Source: Pythium myriotylum
Lineage: Eukaryota; Oomycota; Peronosporomycetes; Pythiales; Pythiaceae
Direction: 5' to 3'
DNA length: 64,000 nt
Assembly (NCBI GenBank): GCA_023091665.1
Contig: JALJCQ010000027.1
Coordinates: 930,001 to 994,000, forward strand
Shown here: positions 43,776-54,638 of the stretch, in pieces
Position numbering within the stretch: the first letter of the stretch is position 1
Layout of the letters: each line of letters starts with the position of its first letter
Notes under the pieces: generated by a model
Told to the model about the DNA's origin: nothing
The model's input: the letters and a program-made list of their open reading frames with translations, nothing else
The model's database searches: none
Translations under genes and position numbers: made by a program

Positions 43776-44836
43776 CGCACGTTGTACAACACATGAAAGA
43801 AGCACATGAGATACTTTGCAGACTTGAATTCTGGGACAGCGTGGACCGCGTTTTACTGTGCATCTTCGGCGTCACCCATGACGGCACTGATGCGCAGCCT
43901 TGCAGCTGGACGAATGCGCTTGGTTATGTCAACGAGACTCTCAAGGCACTCGGTGTATTCTTGCTCTGTGCGGCGACTCACAACAAATATAGCGGACAAC
44001 TGGTACACACGAGTGACGTCTGTAAACCCGCACGTGATAGCAGGATAACCGAGATCGCTGAGCTTGAACGTGGCGTCGGTGTGAAACATCGAGTAATTGT
44101 GCCCATCAGCAAACTCAATTGTTGCCTTCAAGAGTGCACGTGTGGTCACCCCAATAACAAATGAGTCCGAATCGGTGCCCGCCCCAACGCGAACGTGACC
44201 GGCTTCATAATGACGGCCAAACATGAATGGTTCATCGTCTTGGAGGTCGCTGTGGTAGTGATGCTTGTGGATGAGCTGCTGGACAGCTAAATGGCTGTTC
44301 TTGCACCCCAAACTTCTCCGGAGATATTTGACACAGTTCTGTATCTGCTGTAGCGTTGGATATCCCCATAAGGGTTGGATAATGTCTGGGTCGCTTCGTA
44401 GGTTGCCCAGGATCATTCTTGGCGGAATCATGCAATCGTCTTGCTGGACGATGTACTTCTTCATCTCTTCAGTGATCATAGGCTTATGTTCTCTTCCACA
44501 AGCCACAATGTCGCCACGAGCGTGGGCGTGTCCATTGTGGTACACTGCCCACACACCACTGGTCGAGCACGCCAACACCTTCCACTTGAACAGGCACGCA
44601 GCAGTTGGCTGGCATGTGGGACTTCGGCAAACGAGACGGCGGATCGTCATAAGATGAGTCGTGGCTGCACACAGTTGACAATACGCGGTATCTGTGTGTG
44701 TCACACGGCTACAGCAGAATTCTGCGTCCCTGTAGGTCTGATAGTCGTAGGTTGAAAGCAGCGTTTGCACCATAATCCACTCGGGTTGGGCTGGTCGCTC
44801 GCCTGCTCCATCATCGGATGCGTCATTCATCGTCAC
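43776..44836 (-). pseudogene. MULE transposase copy 0, truncated, catalytic block retained
   Basis: From MTMNDASDDGAGERP the frame has an N-terminal Cys/His-rich region resembling FLYWCH-type fingers, and a MULE core containing FHTDATFKLSDLGYP (first catalytic Asp) and VVSRRTEQEYTECLESL. A TAA at 43855..43853 follows GDAEDAQ where the array copies read Phe. The 3' part is missing because the Copia LTR starts at 43775. This is the only copy in the window that keeps the first catalytic block. Confidence 0.85.
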
Positions 44837-45107
44837 TGCAATTGTTGGGGTCTGGTGGATGAGCGGTATCGGATACCGGTACCACTACCGGTTCACAAGG
44901 TCACAAGGATATTAGTATTGACCACCTTATTCTTGATCCTGATTAGGACGGGGGTCATTCTCTACCCGCAGCCTGTGCCAGTCAACCAAAACCACTCTAT
45001 ATTTCACCCTCCTCGCAATCATGCCTGTGCCATTCACCATTCGGTCGTGTAGTTGCCTTCAAACCCTGTGTTTTTCACTTTTTTGACTGTGCAATTCAAC
45101 CTCTCTC
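44837..45107. other. MULE 5' flank, 271 bp, with GATACC/GGTATC palindromes
   Basis: This sits between the MULE start codon and a truncated Copia LTR. It contains CGGTATC-G-GATACCG and then GATACCGGTA..ACTACCGGT (44872..44892). It may carry the transposon terminal region or its promoter. The same 271 bp recurs in each array unit. Confidence 0.5.
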
Positions 45108-45199
45108 CACACAGACGGCTTAGAGGTAGCAGCGGCGAACTAAGTCCCGATCAATACACTTTGCATTTTGCATCCCACCAACCAAGCGACCTTCCAACA
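45108..45199 (+). repeat. truncated Copia LTR (R-U5 part, 92 bp)
   Basis: Matches the last 92 bp of the 359 bp LTR, starting at CACACAGACGG and ending CTTCCAACA. The U3 part is replaced by MULE flank. Confidence 0.85.
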
Positions 45200-45203
45200 G
45201 GTT

Positions 45204-45842
45204 ATGAGCCCAAGCCCAGCCGACTCTGCCTCCACCGACTTCGCCTCCCCAGCCTTCGCCATGGATTCGACCACCCCAGCCCGCATCAACAAGTTCGACG
45301 GAACCAACTTCCACACATGGAAGTTCAAGATGCAGATGGTGCTCGAAGAACGCGACGTCTGGGAAGTTGTCTGTGGAGAGGTCAAACCCGAGCAGTGCCA
45401 GACCGACGCGGACCGAGCCCTCTTCAAGAAGAAGTCTCGCAAGGCGCTCGCGATGATCTGTCTCGCGATGGAAGACTCGCAGCTCCCGCTGGTTCGGTCG
45501 GCGAGTGGTGCGCAAGATACATGGTCAAGACTGGAAGAACACTTCGAGAAGAAGAGCCTTGCCAACAAGCTCTTTCTTCGTCGTCGTTTCTTCACGACCA
45601 TGATGGAAGAAGGTGACGATGTGCTCACGCACATCAACAAGCTCAAGACCCTGGCCGAGCAACTCGACGCAGTCGGCGCTCCGGTCAGCGAAGACGACTT
45701 GGTGATCACGCTTCTCGGCAGTCTCAGCGAGTCGTACCAGTTCCTCATCACGGCGTTGGAGTCGCGTGTCGACGCGCTCACGTGGGAACTCGTGACGTCT
45801 CGGCTGCTCCATGAAGACATGAAGCGCAAGGAGCAAGGTGGC
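45204..45842 (+). pseudogene. Copia gag fragment, interrupted by Copia element 2
   Basis: Gag from its ATG through the helical region ([14 protein letters not shown] ... [13 protein letters not shown]). It is cut at 45842 by the 3' LTR of element 2 in reverse orientation, which adds a few LTR-encoded residues and a stop at 45902. The zinc knuckle is lost. Confidence 0.85.
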
Positions 45843-46201
45843 TGTTGGAAGGTCGCTTGGTTGGTGGGATGCAAAATGCAAAGTGAATTGATCGGGACTT
45901 AGTTCGCCGCTGCTACCTCTAAGCCGTCTGTGTGTGTCCTACGCTACCGTAATCATATGTATGTCCTACCTATCGTAAACATATGCAAACATAAACTGAC
46001 TTCGTGGATACTTCAACGAAGTCGATGGGTGGCACTGGATTCAAACCAGAACCAGACGGAGAATCTTCCACATGTCGAATCTTCCACATGTCGAATCTTC
46101 CACGGAGAATCTTCTGCAGGAGAATCTTCTACAGCCGAGCTTCAACTGCCGAGCTTCAACTGGAATGATGACGCTGGGTTCGAGGCGCATCATCTTCAAC
46201 A
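45843..46201 (-). repeat. Copia LTR, 359 bp (3' LTR of element 2)
   Basis: Full-length, TG...CA ends. The gag-pol stop codon lies inside it (46156..46158). The five bases outside its lower end are GTGGC. Confidence 0.92.
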
Positions 46202-49200
46202 CTCCCCCTCGACTCGACTGCGTCTTGAACACCAAGCTTGGTGCGGAGCACGTCGAACTGGACAGTGGGGATCGGCTTGGTCATGATGTCGGCAAGCATG
46301 TCTTGGGTCGGGCAATACTGCAGACACACTTGACCGTCCTCGACCTTCTCGCGAACGAAGTGGTAGCGAATGTCGATGTGCTTGGTGCGCTTGTGGAACT
46401 CGGGGTTCTTGGCCAACGCGATCACACCTTGGTTGTCTTCGTACACCGTGAGCGCTTGGTCACTTGCAACTTCGCCGAGTTCGCACAGGAACGCCTTGAG
46501 CCACACGGCTTCTTGGATCGCTTCCGATAGAGCCATGTACTCTGCTTCGGTCGAGGAGAGGGCGACAGTTCGCTGCTTCTTGCTGCGCCAGCTGATGCAT
46601 CCGCCGTTGAGCATGAACACGTAGCCGCTGGTGCTTCGACGTGACTCGATGTCGCCAGCCCAGTCGGCGTCGGAGTAGCCGACCAGTCTTCCGTCGTTCG
46701 ATGCCGAGAACTGCAGGCCGTAGGTCGGAGTCGCTTGCAGATACCGGAGCACACGCTTGAGAGCTTGCCAATGTGTTGGACACGGGTCCGCGGCGAACTG
46801 GCTGAGTGTGCCGACTGCCGCTGCGAGGTCTGGTCGAGTGCCGACCATGAGGTACATGAGTGCGCCGACTGCACTTCGGTACGGCACGTTCTTCATGGTG
46901 TCTTCGTGCTTGCAACCACCTTCACACATGGCCTTGGTCAGCTTGAGTCCGGGGTCTTGAGGGGTCCTCACTGGTTTGCAGTCTTGCATGCCGAACTTGG
47001 TCAGGATCGACTGCAGGAACTTGGTCTGCCGCATGGTCACGTCGCCGGACTTGGGGTCTTGATCAACTTCCATGCCGAGGCAGTACTTGAGTTCGCCGAG
47101 GTCGGACATCTCGAAGCGTTCGCTGAGTGCACGCTTGGTCGCCGTGAGCAACTCGAGGCTGTTGCAGGCGAGGATGAGGTCGTCGACGTAGATCACCACG
47201 AAGATCATCGCTGAGCCGCTCCGCTTGACGTACACGCAGTGGTCCATCTCGCACTTGGTGAAGCCGACCTTGCGCATGAAGGCGTCGATGGTCTGGTTCC
47301 ACATGCGTGGCGACTGCTTGAGACCGTAGAGCGAGCGCTTGAGCTTGCACACGTAGTCGGGGTGGCGCTGGTCGACGAAGCCTTCGGGCTGCATCATGTA
47401 GATTTCTTCGTCGAGGTTGCCGTTCAGGAACGCCGTCTTGACATCCATCTGATGGATCATGAGCTTGTGTCGAGCGGCGATGCTGAGGATGGTGCGGATC
47501 GACGTGAACTTGGCGACGGGTGCGAACGTCTCTTCGAAGTCGATGCCGTACTTCTGCAGGAACCCCTTGGCAACGAGTCGAGCCTTGTACCGCTCGACGA
47601 GTCCTTCGGCAGTTTCTTTGACCTTGAACACCCACTTGCTGGTGATGGCCTTGCGTCCGACTGGCAAAGGGACAAGGTCCCAGGTCTCGTTCTTCTTGAG
47701 CGACTCAAGCTCGGAGTCGCAGGCTTCCTTCCAGTTGCTGGCGTCGTCGGATTCCATCGCCGACTTGAACGATGTCGGCAACTCTCCCCCTGAATTCACG
47801 ACGAGAGCAAACTCTTCGAGATCGTGATCTTGGTCTTCTCCCCCTTGTTCTTGCACGTCTTCGCCTTCTTCGTCTTCATCTTCTACGCCTTCCTCTTCGA
47901 TCGACGTGAGCAGTGCAGACAGATCTTCGAGCGATGTCCTTGAACCTTGCGTGGGTGGTGGAGTCGCACCACTTGTGCGACCAACCCGTCCGTAGCGCTT
48001 CTCAACTGGCGGTTCAGCCAGGTTCTCGAGCGAGTGCGTGCGAGAGTGGCGCTTGGACCCTGGTGCGTAGTCGACATTCGGCTGCTGGGCCGATGCTGGT
48101 GCTGCTGGACGCTGCGACCGCTGGCCCTGTTGCCACTCCGGTCGCTCGTAGCTGCGCTGACTTGGTGCTGGTGAGGCTGGCTGCTCACCCATGTCTTCAT
48201 CATCTTGGTTGTCGGTTGCTTCATCTTGATCCTCATCATCTTCATCGTCGCGGAACTCGACGGACTTGCTCCAGGGTTCTTCGCGCTTGCCATCGTCGAA
48301 CGTGTCTTCCATGAACTGCGCGTCTCGACTGATGACGATCCGACCGGTTGCGATTTCTTCAAACCGATACGCTTTCTCGTGGTCCGAGTAGCCGAGGAAC
48401 CGACACAAGATGGCTCGGGCGTCGAACTTCGACCGCTTCTCCTTGGGCACGTGGACGTACGCATGGCAGCCGAACACCTTGAAGTTGGCGAGCAAGGGCT
48501 TCTTCCCGTACCATTCTTCGTACGGCGACTTGTACAAGTCTTGAGCGCGGGTCGGAAGTCGGTTGCGAACTTCGACTGCAGTCATGACGGCTTCGCCCCA
48601 GTACTCGTCGGACAAGTTGGCATGGTGGAGCTTGCAACGACCACACTCACCGATGGTTCGGTTCATGCGCTCCGCCACACCGTTCAGCTGAGGCGTGTAT
48701 GGCGGCGTGACGTCGTGCTCGATGCCACGCTTGCGGCAGAACTTGGCAAGTTTGGCCGACTGGTACTCGCCGCCGCCGTCGGTTCGAAGCACCTTGACTC
48801 GACGACCGGTTTGGTTCTCGGCCCAGTTGACGAACTCGACGAACTTGTCGTAGACTTCGTCCTTGGACCGCATCAGGTACAACTTGCACAGTCGAGACTT
48901 GTCGTCGGTGAACGTGGCGAAGTACTTCATGCCGCCGAAAGTCGGAGTCTTCATGGGGCCGGCCACATCGCTGTACACGACGTCAAGCAGATTCGCAGAC
49001 CGCTTGGTCGTGCCCGACTGGAACTTGACGCGAGTCAGCTTGCCGAGTGCACAGCCTTCACAGACCTCCCACTCTTGCACAGACCCAATGTCGAGTCCGT
49101 CGGCGAGGTCCTTCTTGACGATGGCTTCGAGACCGCTGAAGCCGATGTGACCGAGTCGGAGGTGCCACAGGTACGACTTGGACATGGCGCGACCTCGTCT

Positions 49201-50529
49201 TGCACTGGCGGCGTGGGCTGCTTCAGTCGACACTGGAGACATGTTGAGCTTGAACAGACCCTTGCCGATTCGAGTGCCGATGGTCCGCTTGGCGCCCTTG
49301 AGAACGACGAAGCAACCGTCCTTGTCGAACGTCACGGGAGCAACGTCCTCCGTGAATCTTCCGACCGAGAACAGGTTGCGGCTGAGCTTGGGGATATGCC
49401 ACACGTTGGTGAGCAAACCCTTCTTGACACCGCTTGGAGTCTTCATCGACATGAGAATGTCTCCCACGCCAACTGCTTGGACCGTGCCATCATCGGCCAG
49501 ATGCACGTCGACTGGGTCAATCTTCTTGTAGTTCATCATGAACTGCTTGGTTCGCGACATGTGCTGAGTCGCACCCGAGTCGACCAACCACGCCGTGGAT
49601 TGACTCGACTTGCCTTGGGTCTTCCCGACCGAGAACAGGTACTCGCCGGGGTCTTCATCTCGCGCAAGGTTCGCTCGCTGGAACCGTTGCCGAGGGTTGC
49701 CGTTGCCGTTTCCGTTGCCGTTGCCGCCGGAGTTGCCGTTGCCGTTGCCGTTGTCCTTGACACGCGAGTGGCACTCCGCGGCCCAATGACCGATCTTGCC
49801 GCAGTAGTTGCACGTGCCAGTCTTCTTGACTGCACGGCCCTTGGGCTTCGCGTCACTTGTCATGAACGCTTGGCCAAGCGTGGCTCCGTCGCCACCTTGC
49901 TCCTTGCGCTTCATGTCTTCATGGAGCAGCCGAGACGTCACGAGTTCCCACGTGAGCGCGTCGACACGCGACTCCAACGCCGTGATGAGGAACTGGTACG
50001 ACTCGCTGAGACTGCCGAGAAGCGTGATCACCAAGTCGTCTTCGCTGACCGGAGCGCCGACTGCGTCGAGTTGCTCGGCCAGGGTCTTGAGCTTGTTGAT
50101 GTGCGTGAGCACATCGTCACCTTCTTCCATCATGGTCGTGAAGAAACGACGACGAAGAAAGAGCTTGTTGGCAAGGCTCTTCTTCTCGAAGTGTTCTTCC
50201 AGTCTTGACCATGTATCTTGCGCACCACTCGCCGACCGAACCAGCGGGAGCTGCGAGTCTTCCATCGCGAGACAGATCATCGCGAGCGCCTTGCGAGACT
50301 TCTTCTTGAAGAGGGCTCGGTCCGCGTCGGTCTGGCACTGCTCGAGTTTGAGCTCTCCACAGACAACTTCCCAGACGTCGCGTTCTTCGAGCACCATCTG
50401 CATCTTGAACTTCCATGTGTGGAAGTTGGTTCCGTCGAACTTGTTGATGCGGGCTGGGGTGGTCGAATCCATGGCGAAGGCTGGGGAGGCGAAGTCGGTG
50501 GAGGCAGAGTCAACTGGGCTTGGGCTCAT
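46156..50529 (-). CDS. Copia gag-pol polyprotein, full length
   Basis: The 1,457-residue uninterrupted frame starts at [10 protein letters not shown]. Order: gag, zinc knuckle [15 protein letters not shown], protease DSGATQHMS, integrase (HHCC finger, then Asp-Asp-Glu in [24 protein letters not shown]), reverse transcriptase ([20 protein letters not shown], catalytic YVDDLILA) and RNase H ([29 protein letters not shown], ending [18 protein letters not shown] motif). Integrase before reverse transcriptase defines Ty1/Copia. No lesions are seen, so the protein set could be active if transcribed, but the missing U3 at the 5' side argues against self-driven expression. The stop is encoded by the 3' LTR. 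Confidence 0.93.
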   Translation of the reverse strand: MSPSPVDSASTDFASPAFAMDSTTPARINKFDGTNFHTWKFKMQMVLEERDVWEVVCGELKLEQCQTDADRALFKKKSRKALAMICLAMEDSQLPLVRSASGAQDTWSRLEEHFEKKSLANKLFLRRRFFTTMMEEGDDVLTHINKLKTLAEQLDAVGAPVSEDDLVITLLGSLSESYQFLITALESRVDALTWELVTSRLLHEDMKRKEQGGDGATLGQAFMTSDAKPKGRAVKKTGTCNYCGKIGHWAAECHSRVKDNGNGNGNSGGNGNGNGNGNPRQRFQRANLARDEDPGEYLFSVGKTQGKSSQSTAWLVDSGATQHMSRTKQFMMNYKKIDPVDVHLADDGTVQAVGVGDILMSMKTPSGVKKGLLTNVWHIPKLSRNLFSVGRFTEDVAPVTFDKDGCFVVLKGAKRTIGTRIGKGLFKLNMSPVSTEAAHAASARRGRAMSKSYLWHLRLGHIGFSGLEAIVKKDLADGLDIGSVQEWEVCEGCALGKLTRVKFQSGTTKRSANLLDVVYSDVAGPMKTPTFGGMKYFATFTDDKSRLCKLYLMRSKDEVYDKFVEFVNWAENQTGRRVKVLRTDGGGEYQSAKLAKFCRKRGIEHDVTPPYTPQLNGVAERMNRTIGECGRCKLHHANLSDEYWGEAVMTAVEVRNRLPTRAQDLYKSPYEEWYGKKPLLANFKVFGCHAYVHVPKEKRSKFDARAILCRFLGYSDHEKAYRFEEIATGRIVISRDAQFMEDTFDDGKREEPWSKSVEFRDDEDDEDQDEATDNQDDEDMGEQPASPAPSQRSYERPEWQQGQRSQRPAAPASAQQPNVDYAPGSKRHSRTHSLENLAEPPVEKRYGRVGRTSGATPPPTQGSRTSLEDLSALLTSIEEEGVEDEDEEGEDVQEQGGEDQDHDLEEFALVVNSGGELPTSFKSAMESDDASNWKEACDSELESLKKNETWDLVPLPVGRKAITSKWVFKVKETAEGLVERYKARLVAKGFLQKYGIDFEETFAPVAKFTSIRTILSIAARHKLMIHQMDVKTAFLNGNLDEEIYMMQPEGFVDQRHPDYVCKLKRSLYGLKQSPRMWNQTIDAFMRKVGFTKCEMDHCVYVKRSGSAMIFVVIYVDDLILACNSLELLTATKRALSERFEMSDLGELKYCLGMEVDQDPKSGDVTMRQTKFLQSILTKFGMQDCKPVRTPQDPGLKLTKAMCEGGCKHEDTMKNVPYRSAVGALMYLMVGTRPDLAAAVGTLSQFAADPCPTHWQALKRVLRYLQATPTYGLQFSASNDGRLVGYSDADWAGDIESRRSTSGYVFMLNGGCISWRSKKQRTVALSSTEAEYMALSEAIQEAVWLKAFLCELGEVASDQALTVYEDNQGVIALAKNPEFHKRTKHIDIRYHFVREKVEDGQVCLQYCPTQDMLADIMTKPIPTVQFDVLRTKLGVQDAVESRGSVEDDAPRTQRHHSS

Positions 50530-50533
50530 AACC

Positions 50534-50703
50534 TGTTGGAAGGTCGCTTGGTTGGTGGGATGCAAAATGCAAAGTGTATTGATCGGGACTTAGTTCGCCG
50601 CTGCTACCTCTAAGCCGTCTGTGTGGAGAGAGGTTGAATTGCACAGTCAAAAAAGTGAAAAACACAGGGTTTGAAGGCAACTACACGACCGAATGGTGAA
50701 TGG
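50534..50703 (-). repeat. chimeric 5' end of Copia 2: R-U5 (92 bp) plus MULE flank (78 bp)
   Basis: 50534..50625 is R-U5 of the LTR. 50626..50703 is the reverse complement of the MULE 5' flank found at 53564..53641. The breakpoint (CACACAGACGG) is the same one seen at 45108 and in every array unit. Confidence 0.85.
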
Positions 50704-51062
50704 TGTTGAAGATGATGCGCCTCGAACCCAGCGTCATCATTCCAGTTGAAGCTCGGCAGTTGAAGCTCGGCTGTAGAAGATTCTCCTGCAGAAGATTCTC
50801 CGTGGAAGATTCGACATGTGGAAGATTCGACATGTGGAAGATTCTCCGTCTGGTTCTGGTTTGAATCCAGTGCCACCCATCGACTTCGTTGAAGTATCCA
50901 CGAAGTCAGTTTATGTTTGCATATGTTTACGATAGGTAGGACATACATATGATTACGGTAGCGTAGGACACACACAGACGGCTTAGAGGTAGCAGCAGCG
51001 AACTAAGTCCCGATCAATTCACTTTGCATTTTGCATCCCACCAACCAAGCGACCTTCCAACA
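50704..51062 (+). repeat. Copia LTR, 359 bp, plus orientation, heading the array
   Basis: Complete LTR, TGTTGAAGATG to CTTCCAACA, immediately followed by GGTTATGAGCCC, the primer-binding region that contains the gag ATG. U3 direct repeats: AGTTGAAGCTCGGC at 50744 and 50758; GTGGAAGATTCGACAT at 50802 and 50818. It is inverted relative to element 2. Confidence 0.92.
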
Positions 51063-51066
51063 GGTT

Positions 51067-51955
51067 ATGAGCCCAAGCCCAGCCGACTCTGCCTCCACCG
51101 ACTTCGCCTCCCCAGCCTTCGCCATGGATTCCACCACCCCAGCCCGCATCAACAAGTTCGACGGAACCAACTTCCACACATGGAAGTTCAAGATGCAGAT
51201 GGTGCTCGAAGAACGCGACGTCTGGGAAGTTGTCTGTGGAGAGCTCAAACTCGAGCAGTGCCAGACCGACGCGGACCGAGCCCTCTTCAAGAAGAAGTCT
51301 CGCAAGGCGCTCGCGATGATCTGTCTCGCGATGGAAGACTCGCAGCTCCCGCTGGTTCGGTCGGCGAGTGGTGCGCAAGATACATGGTCAAGACTGGAAG
51401 AACACTTCGAGAAGAAGAGCCTTGCCAACAAGCTCTTTCTTCGTCGTCGTTTCTTCACGACCATGATGGAAGAAGGTGACGATGTGCTCACGCACATCAA
51501 CAAGCTCAAGACCCTGGCCGAGCAACTCGACGCAGTCGGCGCTCCGGTCAGCGAAGACGACTTGGTGATCACGCTTCTCGGCAGTCTCAGCGAGTCGTAC
51601 CAGTTCCTCATCACGGCGTTGGAGTCGCGTGTCGACGCGCTCACGTGGGAACTCGTGACGTCTCGGCTGCTCCATGAAGACATGAAGCGCAAGGAGCAAG
51701 GTGGCGACGGAGCCACGCTTGGCCAAGCGTTCATGACAAGTGACGCGAAGCCCAAGGGCCGTGCAGTCAAGAAGACTGGCACGTGCAACTACTGCGGCAA
51801 GATCGGTCATTGGGCCGCGGAGTGCCACTCGCGTGTCAAGGACAACGGCAACGGCAACGGCAACTCCGGCGGCAACGGCAACGGAAACGGCAACCCTCGG
51901 CAACGGTTCCAGCGAGCCAACCTTGCGCGAGATGAAGGCCCCGGCGAGTACCTGT
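51067..51955 (+). pseudogene. array unit 1 gag fragment
   Basis: Gag with complete helical domain, zinc knuckle [15 protein letters not shown] and Asn/Gly tract, broken just before the protease. The frame stays open to 52398 through antisense MULE DNA; that tail (YKILVEWHSSAYAFS...) is not expected to be a real domain. It is the only unit headed by a complete LTR. Confidence 0.85.
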
Positions 51956-53370
51956 ATAAGATCCTCGTCGAATGGCACAGTAGTGCTTATGCGTTCTCGC
52001 ACGAGACATATATATGGCTCATCAGTTCGGTACACCGCAACCATGTCGCCGGATATCAATGCTGCAGCAGCTCGAGATACCTCAGGGGTTGGTGGGACGA
52101 TGTGCGCGTCACCAAAGCTTTGGCGGGACGGAGCCTCCTTTGTAACTCGGCAAATGATCTCCAAGAGTCGCTGCATCGGATACCTTCGACGACCTGCGTA
52201 GACCTTCAGTGTTGCGTTGAATGTCTCGCATGGATTGTTGGTTGTGGCATACCCACATGGCGAATGGAACACTTGCCACTTGGAGTATCGACCATCCAGC
52301 CACTGTTTCTCGAAGTATATCCTGAACGCAAGCAGGTCTGGAACAGCTCGCCACGAATCCAACACCTCAAGCTTGCGAGTCTCGTACGTTCCTGGTGATC
52401 TTGAGTAGTGCATCTTCATAATTCCGTCCATCATGATCTTCCGATGCTGCGGCTCGAGATTCCTTGTGTGTTTCCGCACGTTGTACAACACATGAAAGAA
52501 GCACATGAGATACTTTGCAGACTTGAATTCTGGGACAGCGTGGACCGCGTTGAACTGTGCATCTTCGGCGTCACCCATGACGGCACTGATGCGCAGCCTT
52601 GCAGCTGGACGAATGCGCTTGGCTATGTCAACGAGACTCTCAAGGCACTCGAGTGCACAAGGCAAGAGTGCACGTGTGGTCACCCCAATAACAAATGAGT
52701 CCGAATCGGTGCCCGCCCCAACGCGAACGTGACCGGCTTCATAATGACGGCCAAACATGAATGGTTCATCGTCTTGGAGGTCGCTGTGGTAGTGATGCTT
52801 GTGGATGAGCTGCTGGACAGCTAAATGGCTGTTCTTGCACCCCAAACTTCTCCGGAGATATTTGACACAGTTCTGTATCTGCTGTAGCGTTGGATATCCC
52901 CATAAGGGTTGGATAATGTCTGGGTCGCTTCGTAGGTTGCCCAGGATCATTCTTGGCGGAATCATGCAATCGTCTTGCTGGACGATGTACTTCTTCATCT
53001 CTTCAGTGATCATAGGCTTATGTTCTCTTCCACAAGCCACAATGTCGCCACGAGCGTGGGCGTGTCCATTGTGGTACACTGCCCACACACCACTGGTCGA
53101 GCACGCCAACACCTTCCACTTGAACAGGCACGCAGCGGTTGGCTGGCATGTGGGACTTCGGCAAACGAGACGGCGGATCGTCATAAGATGAGTCGTGGCT
53201 GCACACAGTTGACAATACGCGGTATCTGTGTGTGTCACACGGCTACAGCAGAATTCTGCGTCCCTGTAGGTCTGATAGTCGTAGGTTGAAAGCAGCGTTT
53301 GCACCATAATCCACTCGGGTTGGGCTGGTCGCTCGCCTGCTCCATCATCGGATGCGTCATTCATCGTCAC
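51956..53370 (-). pseudogene. array unit 1 MULE transposase, catalytic block deleted
   Basis: From MTMNDASDDG: Cys/His-rich N-terminus, then GVTTRALL joined directly to PCALECLESL, missing about 60 residues that hold the first catalytic Asp in copy 0. The rest of the core is present (GDAEDAQFNAVH, YLMCFFHVLYNVRKH, YATTNNPCETFNATLK). The frame continues past the junction into antisense gag to 51388. Without the Asp it should not transpose. Confidence 0.85.
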
Positions 53371-53641
53371 TGCAATTGTTGGGGTCTGGTGGATGAGCGG
53401 TATCGGATACCGGTACCACTACCGGTTCACAAGGTCACAAGGATATTAGTATTGACCACCTTATTCTTGATCCTGATTAGGACGGGGGTCATTCTCTACC
53501 CGCAGCCTGTGCCAGTCAACCAAAACCACTCTATATTTCACCCTCCTCGCAATCATGCCTGTGCCATTCACCATTCGGTCGTGTAGTTGCCTTCAAACCC
53601 TGTGTTTTTCACTTTTTTGACTGTGCAATTCAACCTCTCTC

Positions 53642-53733
53642 CACACAGACGGCTTAGAGGTAGCAGCGGCGAACTAAGTCCCGATCAATACACTTTGCAT
53701 TTTGCATCCCACCAACCAAGCGACCTTCCAACA
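53642..53733 (+). repeat. R-U5 LTR remnant, unit 1/2 junction
   Basis: 92 bp identical in extent to 45108..45199. Equivalent remnants precede gag at 56325..56416, 58996..59087 and 61637..61728. Confidence 0.85.
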
Positions 53734-53737
53734 GGTT

Positions 53738-54513
53738 ATGAGCCCAAGCCCAGCCGACTCTGCCTCCACCGACTTCGCCTCCCCAGCCTTCGCCATGGAT
53801 TCGACCACCCCAGCCCGCATCAACAAGTTCGACGGAACCAACTTCCACACATGGAAGTTCAAGATGCAGATGGTGCTCGAAGAACGCGACGTCTGGGAAG
53901 TTGTCTGTGGAGAGCTCAAACTCGAGCAGTGCCAGACCGACGCGGACCGAGCCCTCTTCAAGAAGAAGTCTCGCAAGGCGCTCGCGATGATCTGTCTCGC
54001 GATGGAAGACTCGCAGCTCCCGCTGGTTCGGTCGGCGAGTGGTGCGCAAGATACATGGTCAAGACTGGAAGAACACTTCGAGAAGAAGAGCCTTGCCAAC
54101 AAGCTCTTTCTTCGTCGTCGTTTCTTCACGACCATGATGGAAGAAGGTGACGATGTGCTCACGCACATCAACAAGCTCAAGACCCTGGCCGAGCAACTCG
54201 ACGCAGTCGGCGCTCCGGTCAGCGAAGACGACTTGGTGATCACGCTTCTCGGCAGTCTCAGCGAGTCGTACCAGTTCCTCATCACGGCGTTGGAGTCGCG
54301 TGTCGACGCGCTCACGTGGGAACTCGTGACGTCTCGGCTGCTCCATGAAGACATGAAGCGCAAGGAGCAAGGTGGCGACGGAGCCACGCTTGGCCAAGCG
54401 TTCATGACAAGTGACGCGAAGCCCAAGGGCCGTGCAGTCAAGAAGACTGGCACGTGCAACTACTGCGGCAAGATCGGTCATTGGGCCGCGGAGTGCCACT
54501 CGCGTGTCAAGGA

Positions 54514-54547
<34 letters not shown>

Positions 54548-54638
54548 TCCGGCGGCAACGGCAACGGAAACGGCAACCCTCGGCAACGGTTCCAGCGAGC
54601 CAACCTTGCGCGAGATGAAGGCCCCGGCGAGTACCTGT
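53738..54638 (+). pseudogene. array unit 2 gag fragment
   Basis: As unit 1 but with 12 bp (two GGCAAC repeats) more in the Asn/Gly tract. Open frame runs on to 55081 through antisense MULE. Confidence 0.85.

Larger units (their letters stand above)
45843..50625 (-). mobile_element. Copia element 2, intact gag-pol, abnormal 5' LTR
   Basis: A complete 359 bp 3' LTR (45843..46201) preceded by a purine-rich tract, a full gag-pol frame, and only the R-U5 92 bp of a 5' LTR (50534..50625) followed by 78 bp of MULE flank instead of U3. Confidence 0.9.

Noticed and set aside
48205..50208. 667-residue plus-strand frame
   Set aside because: It is the exact antisense of Copia gag-pol with biased GC-rich codons; the same shadow appears at 41076..43091 over element 1.
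50704..51062. Inverted Copia pair (element 2 and the plus-strand LTR) as one hairpin insertion
   Set aside because: The two LTR ends are separated by MULE flank and have different U3 content, so independent events fit better.
51850..51900. Regular short repeats resembling a CRISPR-like array
   Set aside because: They are GGCAAC codon repeats coding Gly-Asn in gag, without spacers.
51388..51955. MULE transposase extended by about 190 residues
   Set aside because: This part is antisense gag beyond the junction.
51067..52398. Gag fused to a 146-residue tail in the array units as a real fusion protein
   Set aside because: The tail is antisense MULE transposase with no domain of its own; open only because of composition.
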